Source: Albugo candida
Taxonomy: Eukaryota; Oomycota; Peronosporomycetes; Albuginales; Albuginaceae
Direction: 5' to 3'
NCBI GenBank assembly: GCA_905220665.1
Contig: CAJNAR010000175.1
Coordinates: forward strand, 124,001 to 188,000
Length of the DNA stretch: 64,000 nucleotides
The position numbers were made by a program, and so were the translations under genes. Positions 1-11,900 of the stretch are shown in pieces; within the stretch, counting starts at the first letter, position 1, and every line of letters starts with the position of its first letter. The notes under the pieces were generated by a model. It did not search any database, had not been told where the DNA came from, and worked only from the letters and a program-made list of their open reading frames with translations.

Positions 1-2344
1 ATTTCGGAATTATTAGCATCGAATGTGATCGCTCCGTCCTCGTTCCACGACGCTTCTACTCGTACGACAATTGCAAAGGAGTCGTATCCTGCAAACCTCT
101 GCTCATGTCGCCACGAATCGGTCTCGTGAGTTTTGAAAAGCGCGGACAGGACACTGGCATTCGGGACGCATACAATTCGACTTCGGCTTTGGCTTCGACT
201 TTGATGAATTTCGACAAAACTTCAGAGAGCTCGGCACATAGTAACAGTACGAATCGGTCGCGAGTCCGTGCGTCGTTATTGGGGACGCCCAACAATTCGA
301 TAAATGGCGACCATGCAGTCGATATGCTGCGAAGCGGATCGCGGAATACGCGTCCGAGCGTATTGAGTCGTGGGTCCAGCGTCAGTAGCGGCTTTAACGA
401 TTTGGATCCCGCACATTCGGCGAAGTTGCGTTGGGTCTTCAATGAGTGGAGTGCTGCCAAACGCAATTATATTGGCGGCAAATTCGATGTGACAGCATTG
501 AGGTATCAGAATCTTCGCACACTTCGATTCCTTTTGGATGCATTTGACGCCCAACAAGTGGCGATTTTGTGTCGGACGCGTAAAAAGACGGAAATGAAGC
601 GAATGGAACGGGAAAAGCGGAGAGGGCTTTTGACTTGCAGGGATTTGATGTCGCGCATTTGAACTCCCACGCGTTGTTTCAGTACAAAAATCACGTATTT
701 GTGATCGGATACGACGCGATACGAACGTCGTACGATGATTCCCAATTCAAGTTCAAAGTGTTTGGCGTTCGTGAAGGCGATACATTTGAATGGAAATCAC
801 AGATCCCGCGACCGGAATGGTATTTGACGCATTACGACAACTCGGAAGCCGATACAGCTGCAATTGGACACGGGATTTTACGCACAATGAGGCTTTTGGG
901 GATCAAACGTTTGCTCAAGATTCTAGGCTCTCTCCTGCTGGAAATTCCATTAGTGGTCATCGGCTCTTCGTTCCCGCAGATCAAAGACGTCACATTGAGT
1001 CTGATGAAGCTCCTGCATCCTTTCCAATGGCCTCACGTGTGTGTTCCATTCCTTCCGGTGTCGTCGTGGCGCTTTGCGTACGATTCCATGCATGCGTACC
1101 TGTTGTCCCATCAGCGCCTACATTTGCGTCCTCGACGATCGAGACACATGCGATGGGGTTCTTCTTCCAATATAATGAGTTTACTGCATGGGGGATACAA
1201 TGCCACCCCTCAGTGTACCGATAGAGGCAGTCAATCCACGCCAACGCCGACACCGACGACCCCGAGGCCCAGCCTTACGGAAGGTGACGCGAAGGGAACA
1301 GAGCCGTTTGTGTTTGGAATGCTGTCGGAAACGTGGGACTTGTGTATGTCGCGATTTGCGAGCAACATGGACGGAGAGAGTGGATGCTATAACATGAGCC
1401 ACGGGAGCTTTCATTGCCGGGTTGAAGAACGAGCATTTACGGGAGCTTTCCATATAATTGATTTGGATCGTGTGGACCACCCTATGACTGGGAAACATTC
1501 GTACAACAATGCGATTCAATTGCCTCGAAAATGGCGAAAAACTGTTTTAGAGAAATTGACGCGTGCTGTCAAGTACACGCGTCGACTTCAACAGAAAACA
1601 GCCCGTATAGAGTCGCGTCAATCACACGGTGTATCGTCGTTGGATATATTGCATTTCTCACGTCAGAGCCATCACGAGCATCACACTCGTTCCGCTTCAC
1701 ATTGGGTCAGCAGTAATATCGACTCGTTGGGGAGTAAGATGGCTATGCATCCGTGGCAATTTACTCCGTCCACAAACATTCGCGTCACCAAAAGCATTCG
1801 CGGCGATCGGAATACTCTGAAAATTGATTCGGATGAGCGTCAATATTACGGATTTGAGTGTAGTGCTGTGTTACGGAATGGCGTCGTTGAAATACACGCA
1901 AAGCTTTTACAATGTTGTGCCGAGTATCAGAAAAAGAAATGCAGACAGAAAAGCAAGCGGAGTGCTGCTAAACAAGAGATAAAATCATGGTTCTCTTCGG
2001 CTCACGATATGGAAGCGTTTGTCGATAGATTTTGCCAAACAAAGATGTATCTACAGTTTAAAGAGAGTGCGCGGGAGAAAGGATATGTACCGTCAGAATG
2101 GATGTGTGAAAGACAGCGAATGTGTGTGAATGATGGTCAAATGGCGGCACAATTGAGCGCGAGAAATCCGCGGTGGGGAGGGAATTGGACGACGAGACAG
2201 CTGCAGGTAATGGCACCGATGAATAGCGCGCAGTCTGTTTCGTCGTCGAGGCATTCGTATCGTCATAGTGGCGTGCTATCGAACCCGTCAACGGGAAGAG
2301 CGCCAAGTGCAACTTTGATGAATTTGGCGACGATATCGATTTGA
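1..2344 (+). CDS. DENN-domain protein (Rab GEF-like), 3' part, cut by window edge
   Basis: The frame is already open at base 3, so the gene starts to the left of the window. I read two exons, 3..557 and 641..2344. The intron 558-640 (83 nt) starts GTGGCG and ends TTGACTTGCAG, and joining across it keeps one frame (...DAQQ then GFDVAHL...). The first exon is Ser/Asn/Arg-rich linker. The second begins with a cDENN core, recognised by LLEIPLVVIGSS followed by LLHPFQWPHVCVPFLP, the usual order of a buried strand, a helix and an LxPFxW...P.LP segment. Near the C-terminus AFVDRFCQTKMYLQFK matches the dDENN pattern. The uDENN part would lie upstream. DENN proteins usually activate Rab GTPases by nucleotide exchange on membranes; which Rab cannot be told here. 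The 5' splice site is weak (GTGGCG), so an indel instead of an intron is possible. Confidence 0.75.
558..640 (+). other. Intron of the DENN-domain gene
   Basis: Chosen because it is the only GT-AG pair nearby that links the two open frames in phase 0. The 3' end TTTTGACTTGCAG is a good acceptor; the donor GTGGCG is poor. A cDNA read would settle it. Confidence 0.5.
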
Positions 2345-4549
2345 TATTAGATTGAGGAGGTGTGGAGTGGTGTTATTTAATGTATTGATAGAAATATATA
2401 AGAATAGGGAGACGTTTTAGATTAGGGAGGAAAGAAAAGAAACATTCCAAAATGAAGCATGCAAATCGGTATAAGATGATACCCTGGTAATACGAATATC
2501 TGTGCTAGATAAAATGCTCATATTCTTCTTATGGCTTTTGATAGATCGCTTATCTTTTACAAGTTGCTCATTTTTATAAAATGATGACACACCGATGGTA
2601 TGACATCCCTCATGAAAATAACATCGTGACAGAAAGGGTATAATGTGTGGAGTGCGTTTAACAAAGTGTGATTGTTACCAGTTGGAGATTGAGCTGTAAT
2701 CCGGCTCAAATGCTCTCATTTCGGCGGATTGAATAGTTGTATGAGTAGCGTGATACCCTTAAAGAGTCAGCCATTCCGCATGCGGTCCATTTCATGTATA
2801 AATTGATTGTGCACCTGCGAATTTAGCTGTAAAAGTTGTGTCCATTCCAATTCCCAAAAGAGACAACAAGAGTGCGACACGACTGTTGTTGAGGCCACTA
2901 TCACCTTTGGATCCAACGCATACCTTTATACCTTTGTCATTCCCAACTCTTTCTCCTTAAGGCACACTTTTATTGATGATACGTTGATCCTTCCTCACTC
3001 CAAATGCTTGTGGAGGTCATGAGGTACAACCTGGATATGCCTTCTCCGATATAGGCGAGATTTATGCCCGCTAGGACTCCGAATCGCGTCATACTGCGGT
3101 CGTGGAACACTATCTCTACAGCGAGCTCTTGATGGACGACATCTCGAGTAAGCTGTGTATACGAGATACAGACTACTCTGCAACAACGTGGGGACATATC
3201 GCCCTAGTGCCCCGATACGCATGTAGTACGGCTCTTTAAGGGACATGTGTCAGGAGACGTTGATCAGGAAACGATTGCACCTCAGCGTCCTAGAGCTGGT
3301 GAAGCGTACGCGAGGGAGAGTACGCCCTTTCAGTGTCCTGTGTAGTCGCACGAGTCGATTAGATGTACTCGACTAAGGCCTCGGTGGCAGTTCGTTGCGA
3401 TCAAGGTACTTGGGTACATCAAGGTGAACTCCAGCACGTATACGCTTCGATGCAAATCAGTGAACGGGTCAAGCTCGTAACCTCTTTAAGATGGAATTTT
3501 CCTGCCTGATCTCATCCGACCAGTACTTCAGAAATCCCTGTGAGATGCGTAAGACAATCACATCGAACCGAAGCTCATGCCACTATTGAACCCCTTTCAT
3601 ACCGTTGACCGGGGTCGAACGCGATGCCAGCACGGAGAGGGTGCGAAGTCAATTTACGATTCCGCAAGAAAAGTTCGTTCATTGTCTGGGTCAACTCACG
3701 AAAGACCGGTTTTTATGGTTCAATTACGTTCGTTCATCTTTCCTAGGTCTTCCACCAAATGTATCGATCCTAGCTATCACGTCGCTATTTATCTCATGTT
3801 GGCGTCGAGCGAGGCCCTTTGCAGTTGACATACCGGCAGTTAGTTGTCAAGGGCATGTGTACTTGGGGAGCTAATGATTTAATCAAAGGTTGTGATGTGA
3901 ATGGGTAGAGGGTCTTTTGGAGTGTACGTCGTAGTTGGTACTCATTTATTTGTAAATGTCATTTATGGGTCTATATCTATGCTGAGATTTTTTGGAATAA
4001 GAAATGGTCAGTTCGTATTCGAAGCATCACTTATTTGACCGAATGTTCTTTTTTCGGAAGATGATACTGTCAACTGACGAGTGATACTATAAGTTGGTTG
4101 TTGATAAACGAAGCAGGTGGTTGATTATTCGAAATACAACCGACTTTCTCTATGAAATGAAATTACGACTAAAGCTAAACTCCTACCTAAGTACTTCACC
4201 AATGAATGCATTGGAAGGGATGGACACTATCGGTGATTCCCATCTATCTATCGTCGAAATGCCAAGAACAAAGGAATAATGCATTGCATCACCTGTACCC
4301 GACGCGCGTGCATAACTCTCACCAAAGTGATGGCTGGCGTCAACATTTTTATATAAAGATTACATGTTTTCGAAAGAATGCGTACACTTTCGGTTAGGGG
4401 ATCACCATATAGATGAGATGCGCTCACGAAAGGCCGATTCTATATTTAATATCGAAACTCTACACTAAAGTTAGCCCACTTTATATATACGCAATGGTTT
4501 TTTCTTCTGGAGGTTGCATACCACTCACTCTTCTCATTGTTAAAAAAGC
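2345..4549. other. Intergenic; possibly decayed element at 2.9-3.9 kb
   Basis: No gene is supported. Between about 2970 and 3450 the minus strand has broken stretches that read like protein, for example VPKYLDRNELPPRP near 3370-3420 and an open stretch of 75 codons at 2970-3197, separated by stops and frame changes. This would suit an old retroelement coding region, but I could not assign a family. The plus strand at 3577-3874 also has short open frames with no recognisable motif. Close to the next gene there is a TATATATA-like stretch (about 4481-4490) and TTCTCATTGTT at 4531-4541, which resembles the oomycete initiator. Confidence 0.4.
4481..4541 (+). promoter_or_regulatory. Putative core promoter of the GH72 gene
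   Basis: CTTTATATATACG lies at about 4479-4491 and TTCTCATTGTT at 4531-4541, directly before the ATG at 4550. The second resembles the oomycete initiator core (TCATT-type). The spacing of roughly 45 nt is longer than a usual TATA-to-start distance, so only the initiator part may matter. The leader would then be very short, which is common in oomycetes. Confidence 0.35.
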
Positions 4550-6075
4550 ATGAACCACCGAATCAGCTTTCTCTTATTTATACTATTCGGTTTCCATGCC
4601 AAGCTTTATAGCAGCAGCCCGATTACAATTCAAGGCTACAAAATGTTCGATGCGGCCGGGAATTATTTTCCAGTCCGCGGGATGGACTACTTTCCACGTC
4701 CGAACAGTGGACCTTTGAATGAGAACAACTACGACTGGTTCACGGATGACCACATTGACGTCTGGAGAGATCACATCGCCGAATTTAAAGCGCTCAACGT
4801 TAACTCCATTCGATTATACGCTGTAGATCCAACGAAGAGCCATGACAAGTTTATGTGTGCGCTCGAAGCAGCCGGAATCTACGCAATTGTGGATCTAGCC
4901 GCTAGGTTCGCCCCATCTCTCATTTTATTCATCGCTCATTTCTAATCGCTTACAGTTGCGAGAATTGCGCAATTACCAAGGATATCGCTCCCACCTGCTA
5001 TCCGAAAGAGCTGAAAAGCAGAGGAGAGTTAATCATTGCCGCGTTTGCAAAGTATCAAAATGTGTTGGTACGTATTCGCAACAATCGGTCAACTTTCATT
5101 GTTAACATATGTCTTTAGGGATTCAGTGCTGGTAACGAAGTTAATCTGGTTGTCTCGGATTGGACAATAAACGCATCATGCCAGAAAAAATTCATTCGTG
5201 ACATGAGAAATTACATCCAATCATGTTCCTCCTCCATGCGGTCCATTCCCGTCGGGCTCGCGGTCGCCGACACGGACCGCATTGCAAACGCACAGTATTA
5301 CAATTGCAGGACCAATGCGTCAGACACTTTGGAGAACGCGGAATGGTTTGGGCTGAATGCGTACTTGTTTTGCGATGGAACGTACAACGATCGGAAGACA
5401 CCACATCCCGGATTCAGTGGTCTTTTGAAAGATATACAAACTGTCGAGCCTTCTATTCCGATGCTACTCACGGAGTATGGATGTTTGGATGCGAGTTTCC
5501 CATCAGCTGGAGAACATGCTGCACAGAGAACATGGATTCAAACCGCTTGGCTGCACAGCTCGCTGTTTCGCGAGTATTTTAATGGAGGTTTTGTGTTTGA
5601 GTTCTCTACGGAGAAAGCAAATTCACAATCGACATCCAATTTCCCATTCACATCGTTTGGGCCACAAAATTACGGCACGGGGTACTTTTCACCATCCGAA
5701 TGTGATCACGACAAGATAAAGTGCACGTTCGTGCGTCAGCCAAACTTTTACAATCTATCGAATGAGTTTGGCCAGGTTTCTATCGCCCAGGAACCAAGTA
5801 AAAATGCATTCACACCGTCCACAAGCCGATCAAAACCTCCATCGTGTCCCCCGAAATCACCATCGCTCTCATCTGTTTCATGGAATGGTGTAGAACAAGT
5901 CAAAAGTCTTGCTTGTCCGTCAAATGCCAAGAGCTTCCAGTGCACTGCCACGTCACTCACGAAGGAGACGGCGCAGGCTGGTCAATCTCCCAACAAAAAG
6001 TCAAATGTAGGTTCCATCACATTCGCTCCACACGCATTGTTCCTCATCCTTCCGTTCATGATCCTCATGATGTAG
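4550..6075 (+). CDS. GH72 beta-1,3-glucanosyltransferase, GPI-anchored
   Basis: Three exons, 4550..4905, 4956..5067 and 5119..6075, give 474 residues. The introns (50 and 51 nt) start GTTCGC and GTACGT and end TTACAG and CTTTAG. The family cuts internal beta-1,3-glucan and joins the new end to another chain, building the cell wall from outside the membrane. An N-terminal signal peptide (residues 1 to about 22) is followed by the family opening YFPVRGMDYFPRP and SIRLYAVDP. Exon 3 begins GFSAGNEVN, placing the acid/base Glu at about residue 163; LLTEYGC gives the nucleophile Glu at about 275. A Ser/Pro/Lys-rich linker with Cys follows, and the last 17 residues are hydrophobic, as in a GPI-anchor signal. 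Length fits the shorter GH72 enzymes without a CBM43 module. Both catalytic residues are present, so it should be active. Confidence 0.92.
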
Positions 6076-6614
6076 TGCTGATACTCATATTTATTTTGGA
6101 CCAATGAGATCTTGATGCAATTATCGACGTCGATGTAGGAGGTATATATAAGAGTTGGTGCATGTAATCTCATTCAGTACACCGTTTGATTGACGCTGTT
6201 GTTATCGCGATTATTTGTACTCTGCTTCGATGGTATAGTGCAAATTCCTCAACATTCTAATTAACAAAACGATTGAATTGGATACGTTGAAATAAACAGA
6301 TTATATACGGGTCTATTCTAATTGTTTCCTAATTTGTATGTCGAAGGATCCCAGAGCTTGCAAGGAAGAGGTAGAGACGTCCATCGGAACAGCATACCAA
6401 GGCATTGTAAATAATATGATGTTGTATTTGTGGGATACTTTTGTTAAACGTGTATATATGATCATTAGCCGGATTATATTGAAGAGTACTCGACATGTAA
6501 TATTGGTTAGATAAGGACAGCAGGTATAGTGTGGTCCAATAATTAGTTTTGTAGAGTACCACACAATCCGTGATTGGTGTGCTTACACCATAGTTGAGCT
6601 GAATTCAAGTAAAA
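6076..6614. other. Intergenic between GH72 and COPI-associated genes
   Basis: AT-rich, with no gene supported. Short open frames on the minus strand (6313-6564) have no motif and no coding look. It holds a TATA plus initiator-like pair, listed separately. Confidence 0.5.
6141..6179 (+). promoter_or_regulatory. TATA-like box with initiator-like TCATTC, no obvious gene
   Basis: GGTATATATAAGAG at about 6141-6154 is followed some 20-25 nt later by AATCTCATTCAGT at about 6167-6179. This is the spacing of a TATA box and an oomycete-type initiator. The first clear start codon of a long gene is 435 nt downstream at 6615, so a long leader, a non-coding transcript or chance are all possible. Confidence 0.3.
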
Positions 6615-7538
6615 ATGCAGCGAAACGCAACGCTTCCAAAAGAAGCGCTCAAAGAGAAGAACATGGATGGCAACAGTGTAATCAACCTTGCTTCAGTAGT
6701 AAAGTATCCATCCTCTAGTCAGTACGATCGATTACCTCCATTAAATCCCGATGATTTGCATCTGCCTCCGCCGCCTCCATCCGCCGCTGATAAAACTGTG
6801 CAGCAAAGCGATCACATCACAATCGGAGAAATATTTAAAGAGTTATACGAAAAGGCAAAGGAATGTACGTTTGATCCACAAGTCATTTATAAGCGCTCAC
6901 ATCTCTAAAGTGTATTGGGCTCTACGCTATCGGACATTCTATCGATCATGCGGTGTTTCAATTACCTCATTGCAATTTCTATGATCGCTCTTTGTGTCGT
7001 ACAAGTTGTACAAATAAAGTCTGTATCTGTGAGTATTGGCAGCGCGCTATCCATTGTCTACACTATGTAAGTGCAAAATGCAGCATAGACCTCTTCTGAC
7101 TATTTTGATATCAGTTTGTTTGCTTTATTGCTGTTTATCTATGAGATGCGAACGGAAGCCGCTGATCAGCTGATACGCATCCATTTTGGCTTCATGTACA
7201 ACCCATACGGTCGATGCTTGTTTCTGATCATGTAAGACATGGCATTTGTGGAGATTATCGAGTTTATCCATCTATTGTTCTGATTTGAACGTAGGATCTC
7301 CATATTCCCAGTAGGAATGCTCGGTGTGTACGGAGTGTTGGTATCCGTGATGGGCTTTCTCAATGCGTATTTCAACTTTTTTGTGATAACAAAGGTTTGT
7401 TATAATTTTTCTGCTCTACATCACGCGGAGAGCTTACGTGTTATGTAGCATCCAAGTTTTACTCGTGGAATACCAGAATACCAGCCACCACCGATACCGT
7501 CTTCACGCGCAGATATGAGAGCAAATATATCATTTTGA
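6615..7538 (+). CDS. COPI-associated / TVP15-like Golgi membrane protein
   Basis: Five exons, 6615..6868, 6911..7066, 7115..7231, 7295..7394 and 7449..7538, give 238 residues in one frame. Introns 2-4 have clear donors (GTAAGT, GTAAGA, GTTTGT) and acceptors (ATCAG, CGTAG, TGTAG). Intron 1 (42 nt, donor GTTTGA) was chosen because it keeps the frame; a better-looking donor GTACGT four bases upstream does not. The N-terminus is soluble and Pro-rich. The rest has about four membrane spans, with the family signature FIYEMRTEAADQLIRIHFGF between spans 2 and 3. Proteins of this family (yeast Tvp15, COPI_assoc) sit in Golgi membranes and associate with COPI vesicles. The C-terminal tail is Pro-rich. 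The exon 1 boundary is the least sure part. Confidence 0.8.
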
Positions 7539-8087
7539 ATCACGATACCGTAATAGATAGTAATATATTGCTGGAGCGGCTCAAATTGTTGAACGCATCT
7601 ACTGGGGAGATATTGTTCGTCAACTCGAGACTCTATTTATGTCATTTGTCAACCATTGACGGGCGAGAGGGATGCTACTCGCGCGGTTCTGATCGAGATT
7701 GGCTTTGCACGAAAGATGGATCCGTGTTGGTATCAGCTAGTATTAGCTTAGCCATTTTCCTTTGACTTCGCAGATCGTGAGCTATGCTGCAAATCTAACA
7801 ATTACATCACTCGTTTTGGCGCTTGTTTCCTCATTCTTGCGTTCATTGTGTCTCTGAGACACGTAGGTGAGAATGTTGAGTTATCGGAGCCATTCGGCGA
7901 TTTTAATTTGGTCTGTATTCATTCTTACTCGGCTTGCTAGTCAGAACAAATATTCTCAACTGAAATGAGAAGTCTCTTTTTGACTTCCAAAGGTACGCAA
8001 CCAACACCGGTAACAATCATCTTTGGACTTGACGTGGACTCATTGCATATCGTTGAATCCGTGGGCAGCTTGATCGAAATGATGGTT
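7539..8087. other. Unresolved stretch between two genes
   Basis: Competing plus-strand frames look protein-like in short pieces. One reads AGAAQIVERIYWGDIVRQLE at about 7557-7616 and then meets stops. Another reads through 7535-7729 without an ATG. A hydrophobic run such as TRFGACFLILAFIVSLRH appears at about 7803-7860. GT-AG pairs exist (7730-7773 is a good candidate intron), but I could not assemble one frame with a start codon. It may be a small multi-exon membrane protein or a decayed gene. Confidence 0.3.
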
Positions 8088-8909
8088 TCAGCTTTGATAA
8101 CGCATTCCGCAGCAATCTTTTTGCCGAACTATTTCGACTCCATTGTACTTTTGCACGTCCGCTTCCTGAAACCTTCTTTTCAGAGTCGATTGCTGCTCTC
8201 TCAGCAAAAGATAGAGATCTCGATTGACATGAGTTGAATACTGAATCATTTCGCGCATCTCACAAAGGACATCGCAGAGCTTTCCCAGAAACGGATTCAT
8301 CGATTCTTCTGCTACCGTCGTCCTGGATTTTGTTGGCGGTACATAATTTGATGAATTTTCTTTAAAGGTACTGTCCATTACGAGATTGTGCGCATCGTTA
8401 TTTCTTTTTTGCGTTTTCTCGATCGATAATCCAACTTTTTCGAATTGTTTGCATTGTTTATAACGTTTCCCAGACGCAATGACCCTCAAATCGTCAATTT
8501 GAACTTGGGTAGTTGCTTTCTGCGTAGTCTGAAGAAGTCTTGTATTGATTGTGGTCTCCTCGGCACGATCAGCTGATGTTGTTCGAATTGCGCTTCTGTC
8601 CTGAATTAATGTATTGAAAAAAGTTATTTTCTCGATATCCGTCAATTTAGTGTATTGTTCGAAATACACAGAATGCTGCTGTTTCAGATGTCGTAACATA
8701 TTATCCGTTCTCCACGGTCGCTTGTAGTAGGTCGACTTTTTGGCGCGTTTCCGCTGCCGATGACTATCGATAGGAGAGGAATTCCGACCAAATTCACAGA
8801 ACCGACACGTTAAGCTCGTGACTTCGTTCGCCTCTGAATCGTACGACATGATTTTTAATCCGAAACGCAGAATCCATTCCTCCTTGTATCGCGATTCCTT
8901 TTTCGCCAT
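8088..8909 (-). CDS. BED-like zinc-finger protein
   Basis: The open frame runs on to 8924, but the first ATG is at 8909, giving 273 residues starting MAKKESRYKEE. The first third holds one finger of BED type: C-x2-C in LTCRFCEFG, then a basic stretch (RKRAKKSTYYKRPWRTDNML) and H-x5-H in RHLKQQHSVYF. Such N-terminal fingers are frequent in oomycete proteins and in hAT-related proteins. The middle is charged and Ser/Thr-rich, and the C-terminal 80 residues look helical, with REMIQY and RDLYLLLREQQSTLKRRF. No transposase core is visible, so it is more likely a domesticated DNA-binding protein or an orphan than an active transposon. The plus-strand open frame at 7965-8237 is its antisense shadow. 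Confidence 0.6.
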   Translation of the reverse strand: MAKKESRYKEEWILRFGLKIMSYDSEANEVTSLTCRFCEFGRNSSPIDSHRQRKRAKKSTYYKRPWRTDNMLRHLKQQHSVYFEQYTKLTDIEKITFFNTLIQDRSAIRTTSADRAEETTINTRLLQTTQKATTQVQIDDLRVIASGKRYKQCKQFEKVGLSIEKTQKRNNDAHNLVMDSTFKENSSNYVPPTKSRTTVAEESMNPFLGKLCDVLCEMREMIQYSTHVNRDLYLLLREQQSTLKRRFQEADVQKYNGVEIVRQKDCCGMRYQS

Positions 8910-8924
8910 ATTTCTTCTTACCAA

Positions 8925-11900
8925 ATAGTTCCAACAACTGTCAAATGTTGAAGTTGCCGTTCAATTAGTACCTTTCTGTTACAATTCACATATAACTGTT
9001 GCGCAGTCTAAGACTTTGGTTCAGTTGAATGTGAATACTCAATTCCAATTTCATCACTCGAAACGAATTGTACGAGAATTGAGTTTTGTCAATGGAAAAA
9101 ATGCAGGTAGAATATTCTATCTTGGTCGGAATCAGCTCCCAGACTGCCGGGACATCTCGGTCTGTCAAAAGAAAGTCTTCTGTACTTCCAGATGAGCTAA
9201 GCCTCATTCTGCTTGTTCACCCAAGAAAGATATCTATGCTCTTATTTCTCCTGGAGATACATTTATTTACTCCCCACATCCGCAAGTTATTTGCATGATT
9301 AAATAAGTGTAGTACAGATATGCTAGACACAGTATAGAGTAAGCACATTCAACATTATCAAGAATTATTACAGTTAATCAAATTGACATATATGACTCAA
9401 ATTGTGTGAGAACAATACAATCAGACACGCTTATATCCTACCAGAAAGTTTGCCACCAGATCTTGTACTGATGCATCCATCTACAATATGATAAATTTGA
9501 TAGGTCTACACATAGTATCATATGGTACGACATCGCCTTCTACCCTCTCCGCATTGTAAGGTTGCAAAGTAAGGAAAGACTATCTTACGATAATTATCTA
9601 TGCATAGGTGAATGAGCGGCAAGGTACCAGTGCGCACTACTGACAAGTTAACAGCATTTCTGTTATCGTACAATCCTTACTCTTATTACGGGTCCGATAA
9701 AATATGACAAGATATGAATGGACGAGAATTCAGCGAGCTGTTAATTTTACTTGAAGAATAAAACGTTTTGAAGTGGTTCAGATTAGTTGCTGACAGATAG
9801 TTGAATCAGAAAGACAGGTTGTTTCAGAATCCTAGGTAAAATGGCTTGTTGTTGGGGTTGATGCTCATTTATAGGCAAGAGGGGAAGTGATTTTATCAGT
9901 AAGCTAAACGTACCCTAGTATTTTTTCTATACATAATTCTCTGAATCCCCCAATTCATGAGAAGCCAGGATCACAGCTTGAACAATGTGTGAATCAAGAG
10001 TAAGTTCCAGCAAAGCACTCGACTTCAGAATGAGATGGATGAGCCAGAGCGTTCAGGTGATCACATGCTTATGCGTACTGTCCCCCGTAGAACTATGTGA
10101 TGACCCCTTTGACTACTTCCAGTTACTCCATATCACATGAAAGCAGAGAAATTGCGTCGTGGGACTATAGAATAGCGAAGCACCGTTTTGTCGCAATGAT
10201 TACAGGATATTGAAAGTGGGCATTAGCCAACTGGTAAATGCTTGAGTTTTCGGATTCAGACCTACAGTCTTGCTAAGAAAACGCTGCCGTGAAGTTGCTC
10301 ACCAACTTATTGTAGCTCGAATTTCTTATTCCTGACTCAGCTTGCTCTTTGTGAATTATAAGCATATTGACTTTTTTACCTGAATCCTTTGTCTCAACAT
10401 GTTACTGTCACATGCGGCCAGAGACGAAAAGCCGTTATACATTGATTCGAGTCTTAATTGTCAATTCAGGGGGAGAATTTTATAAAGTAATTCTCAGGGA
10501 GAACAACTGATTTATCTTCCCTTTGAGTAACCAAATTCCCGCAATTTTTTAGCATTGCTGATAATCCATCGATTCTTTTTCACCGAAAAATTGCTCTGCA
10601 GTTAGTATGATCAAAGTCCTGCTGCATCGGTACGGGTAAGGATGAAAATTGTTAGCATGCAAAAAGCTTTTGCCATTGTGTCTTTCTAATCATCATTAAC
10701 TACATTTGTACCTTCTACCATTTTAAGTGCTTGCTCCTCCATCATCGAATTCATAAAATGAAATATCACGTGATTATTTGTTCCATCTACGCTGCCAATA
10801 AATTATTCTCAGTTTTCATGAAAATCTGCTCGACCAACATGCAGATACGACTGCAGGTCATTTGGAATCGAGTAATAACATATGCGAAATAGCACTTACA
10901 GGTGACGCAGAGTAATACTGTATAAGTCTTTTGTTATTGAGCAAGAAGTATGAGTTGAGAGCATCCAACTTACGAGGCTAAGTTATTCTACAAGGAAAGC
11001 GTTAGAGATACACAAAATCATTCTAGTATCTCCTATGCAACACATGATGAGTGCGCTCATCTATATGCGCATCGAGAAAAGCTTATTGACCCTGGAAAAA
11101 GACTTGCCGCTTCCCAAAGAGAAACCGTTAGAAATCAGACTCAGCAAACATTAGAAAACACCCGCAGTAATGTGTAAAAGCGAGCCGCATTTTCGTCAAA
11201 GTGTTAGAGATCGTGGTCAGTAGCTTTATGTCGAATTACCTCAAGTTGCATGTAAACGAGAAATTCAGCCCGCTGTCAACATCAACGCGACTGTGTCCTG
11301 CCAAATCTTTGCTAACAACTCGAGTTCTGGTTTCTTGCTGCAACTTCGCTATGCTTCCATATTCAACCCTGAATCATCAATAACACGTCTAAGAGGTGTG
11401 TGGCCTCATACGATTTGGACAGCTCGTACTTGCTCTTTGGTTCGTATGATGCGCACCATGTAGAGAGCAGCAAAGTTGCTGTAGCCTTAAGAAATTGCTT
11501 CCATGAAAGGTGTTCCGACTGCAACTGAAACACGCATGTTGTGTATCCAACATAGCCTTTAGTACATTGAATTTCTTGATGTCTGACACTGCTCGCTACT
11601 CGGGAACATGATCACAATACAGATACACAACGAAGGGGTCAAGGCTTAGCTCATGATGATGGGCAATAAGGGTTGCCTAAAAATCTTCGGATTGTCTGCT
11701 ACGATCGCGGCTAGTGTGTAGCATCCTTTCGCTAAGAAATCGAAGTCGCATTGTGGCACTCCTTCGATTATTAACCTCATGTTGAGGCGTATAGAAAGGC
11801 ACCCCAAATTCTCTGCATGGCTTGCCAAGATCCATACGTCGCAAAAGGTATTCAATTCGCTACATGACACTCATACGATATCAAGTGTCAATGGCTCCCG

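Noticed and set aside
7965..8237. Plus-strand 90-codon gene
   Set aside because: It is antisense to the C-terminal part of the BED-like gene, whose finger supports the minus strand.
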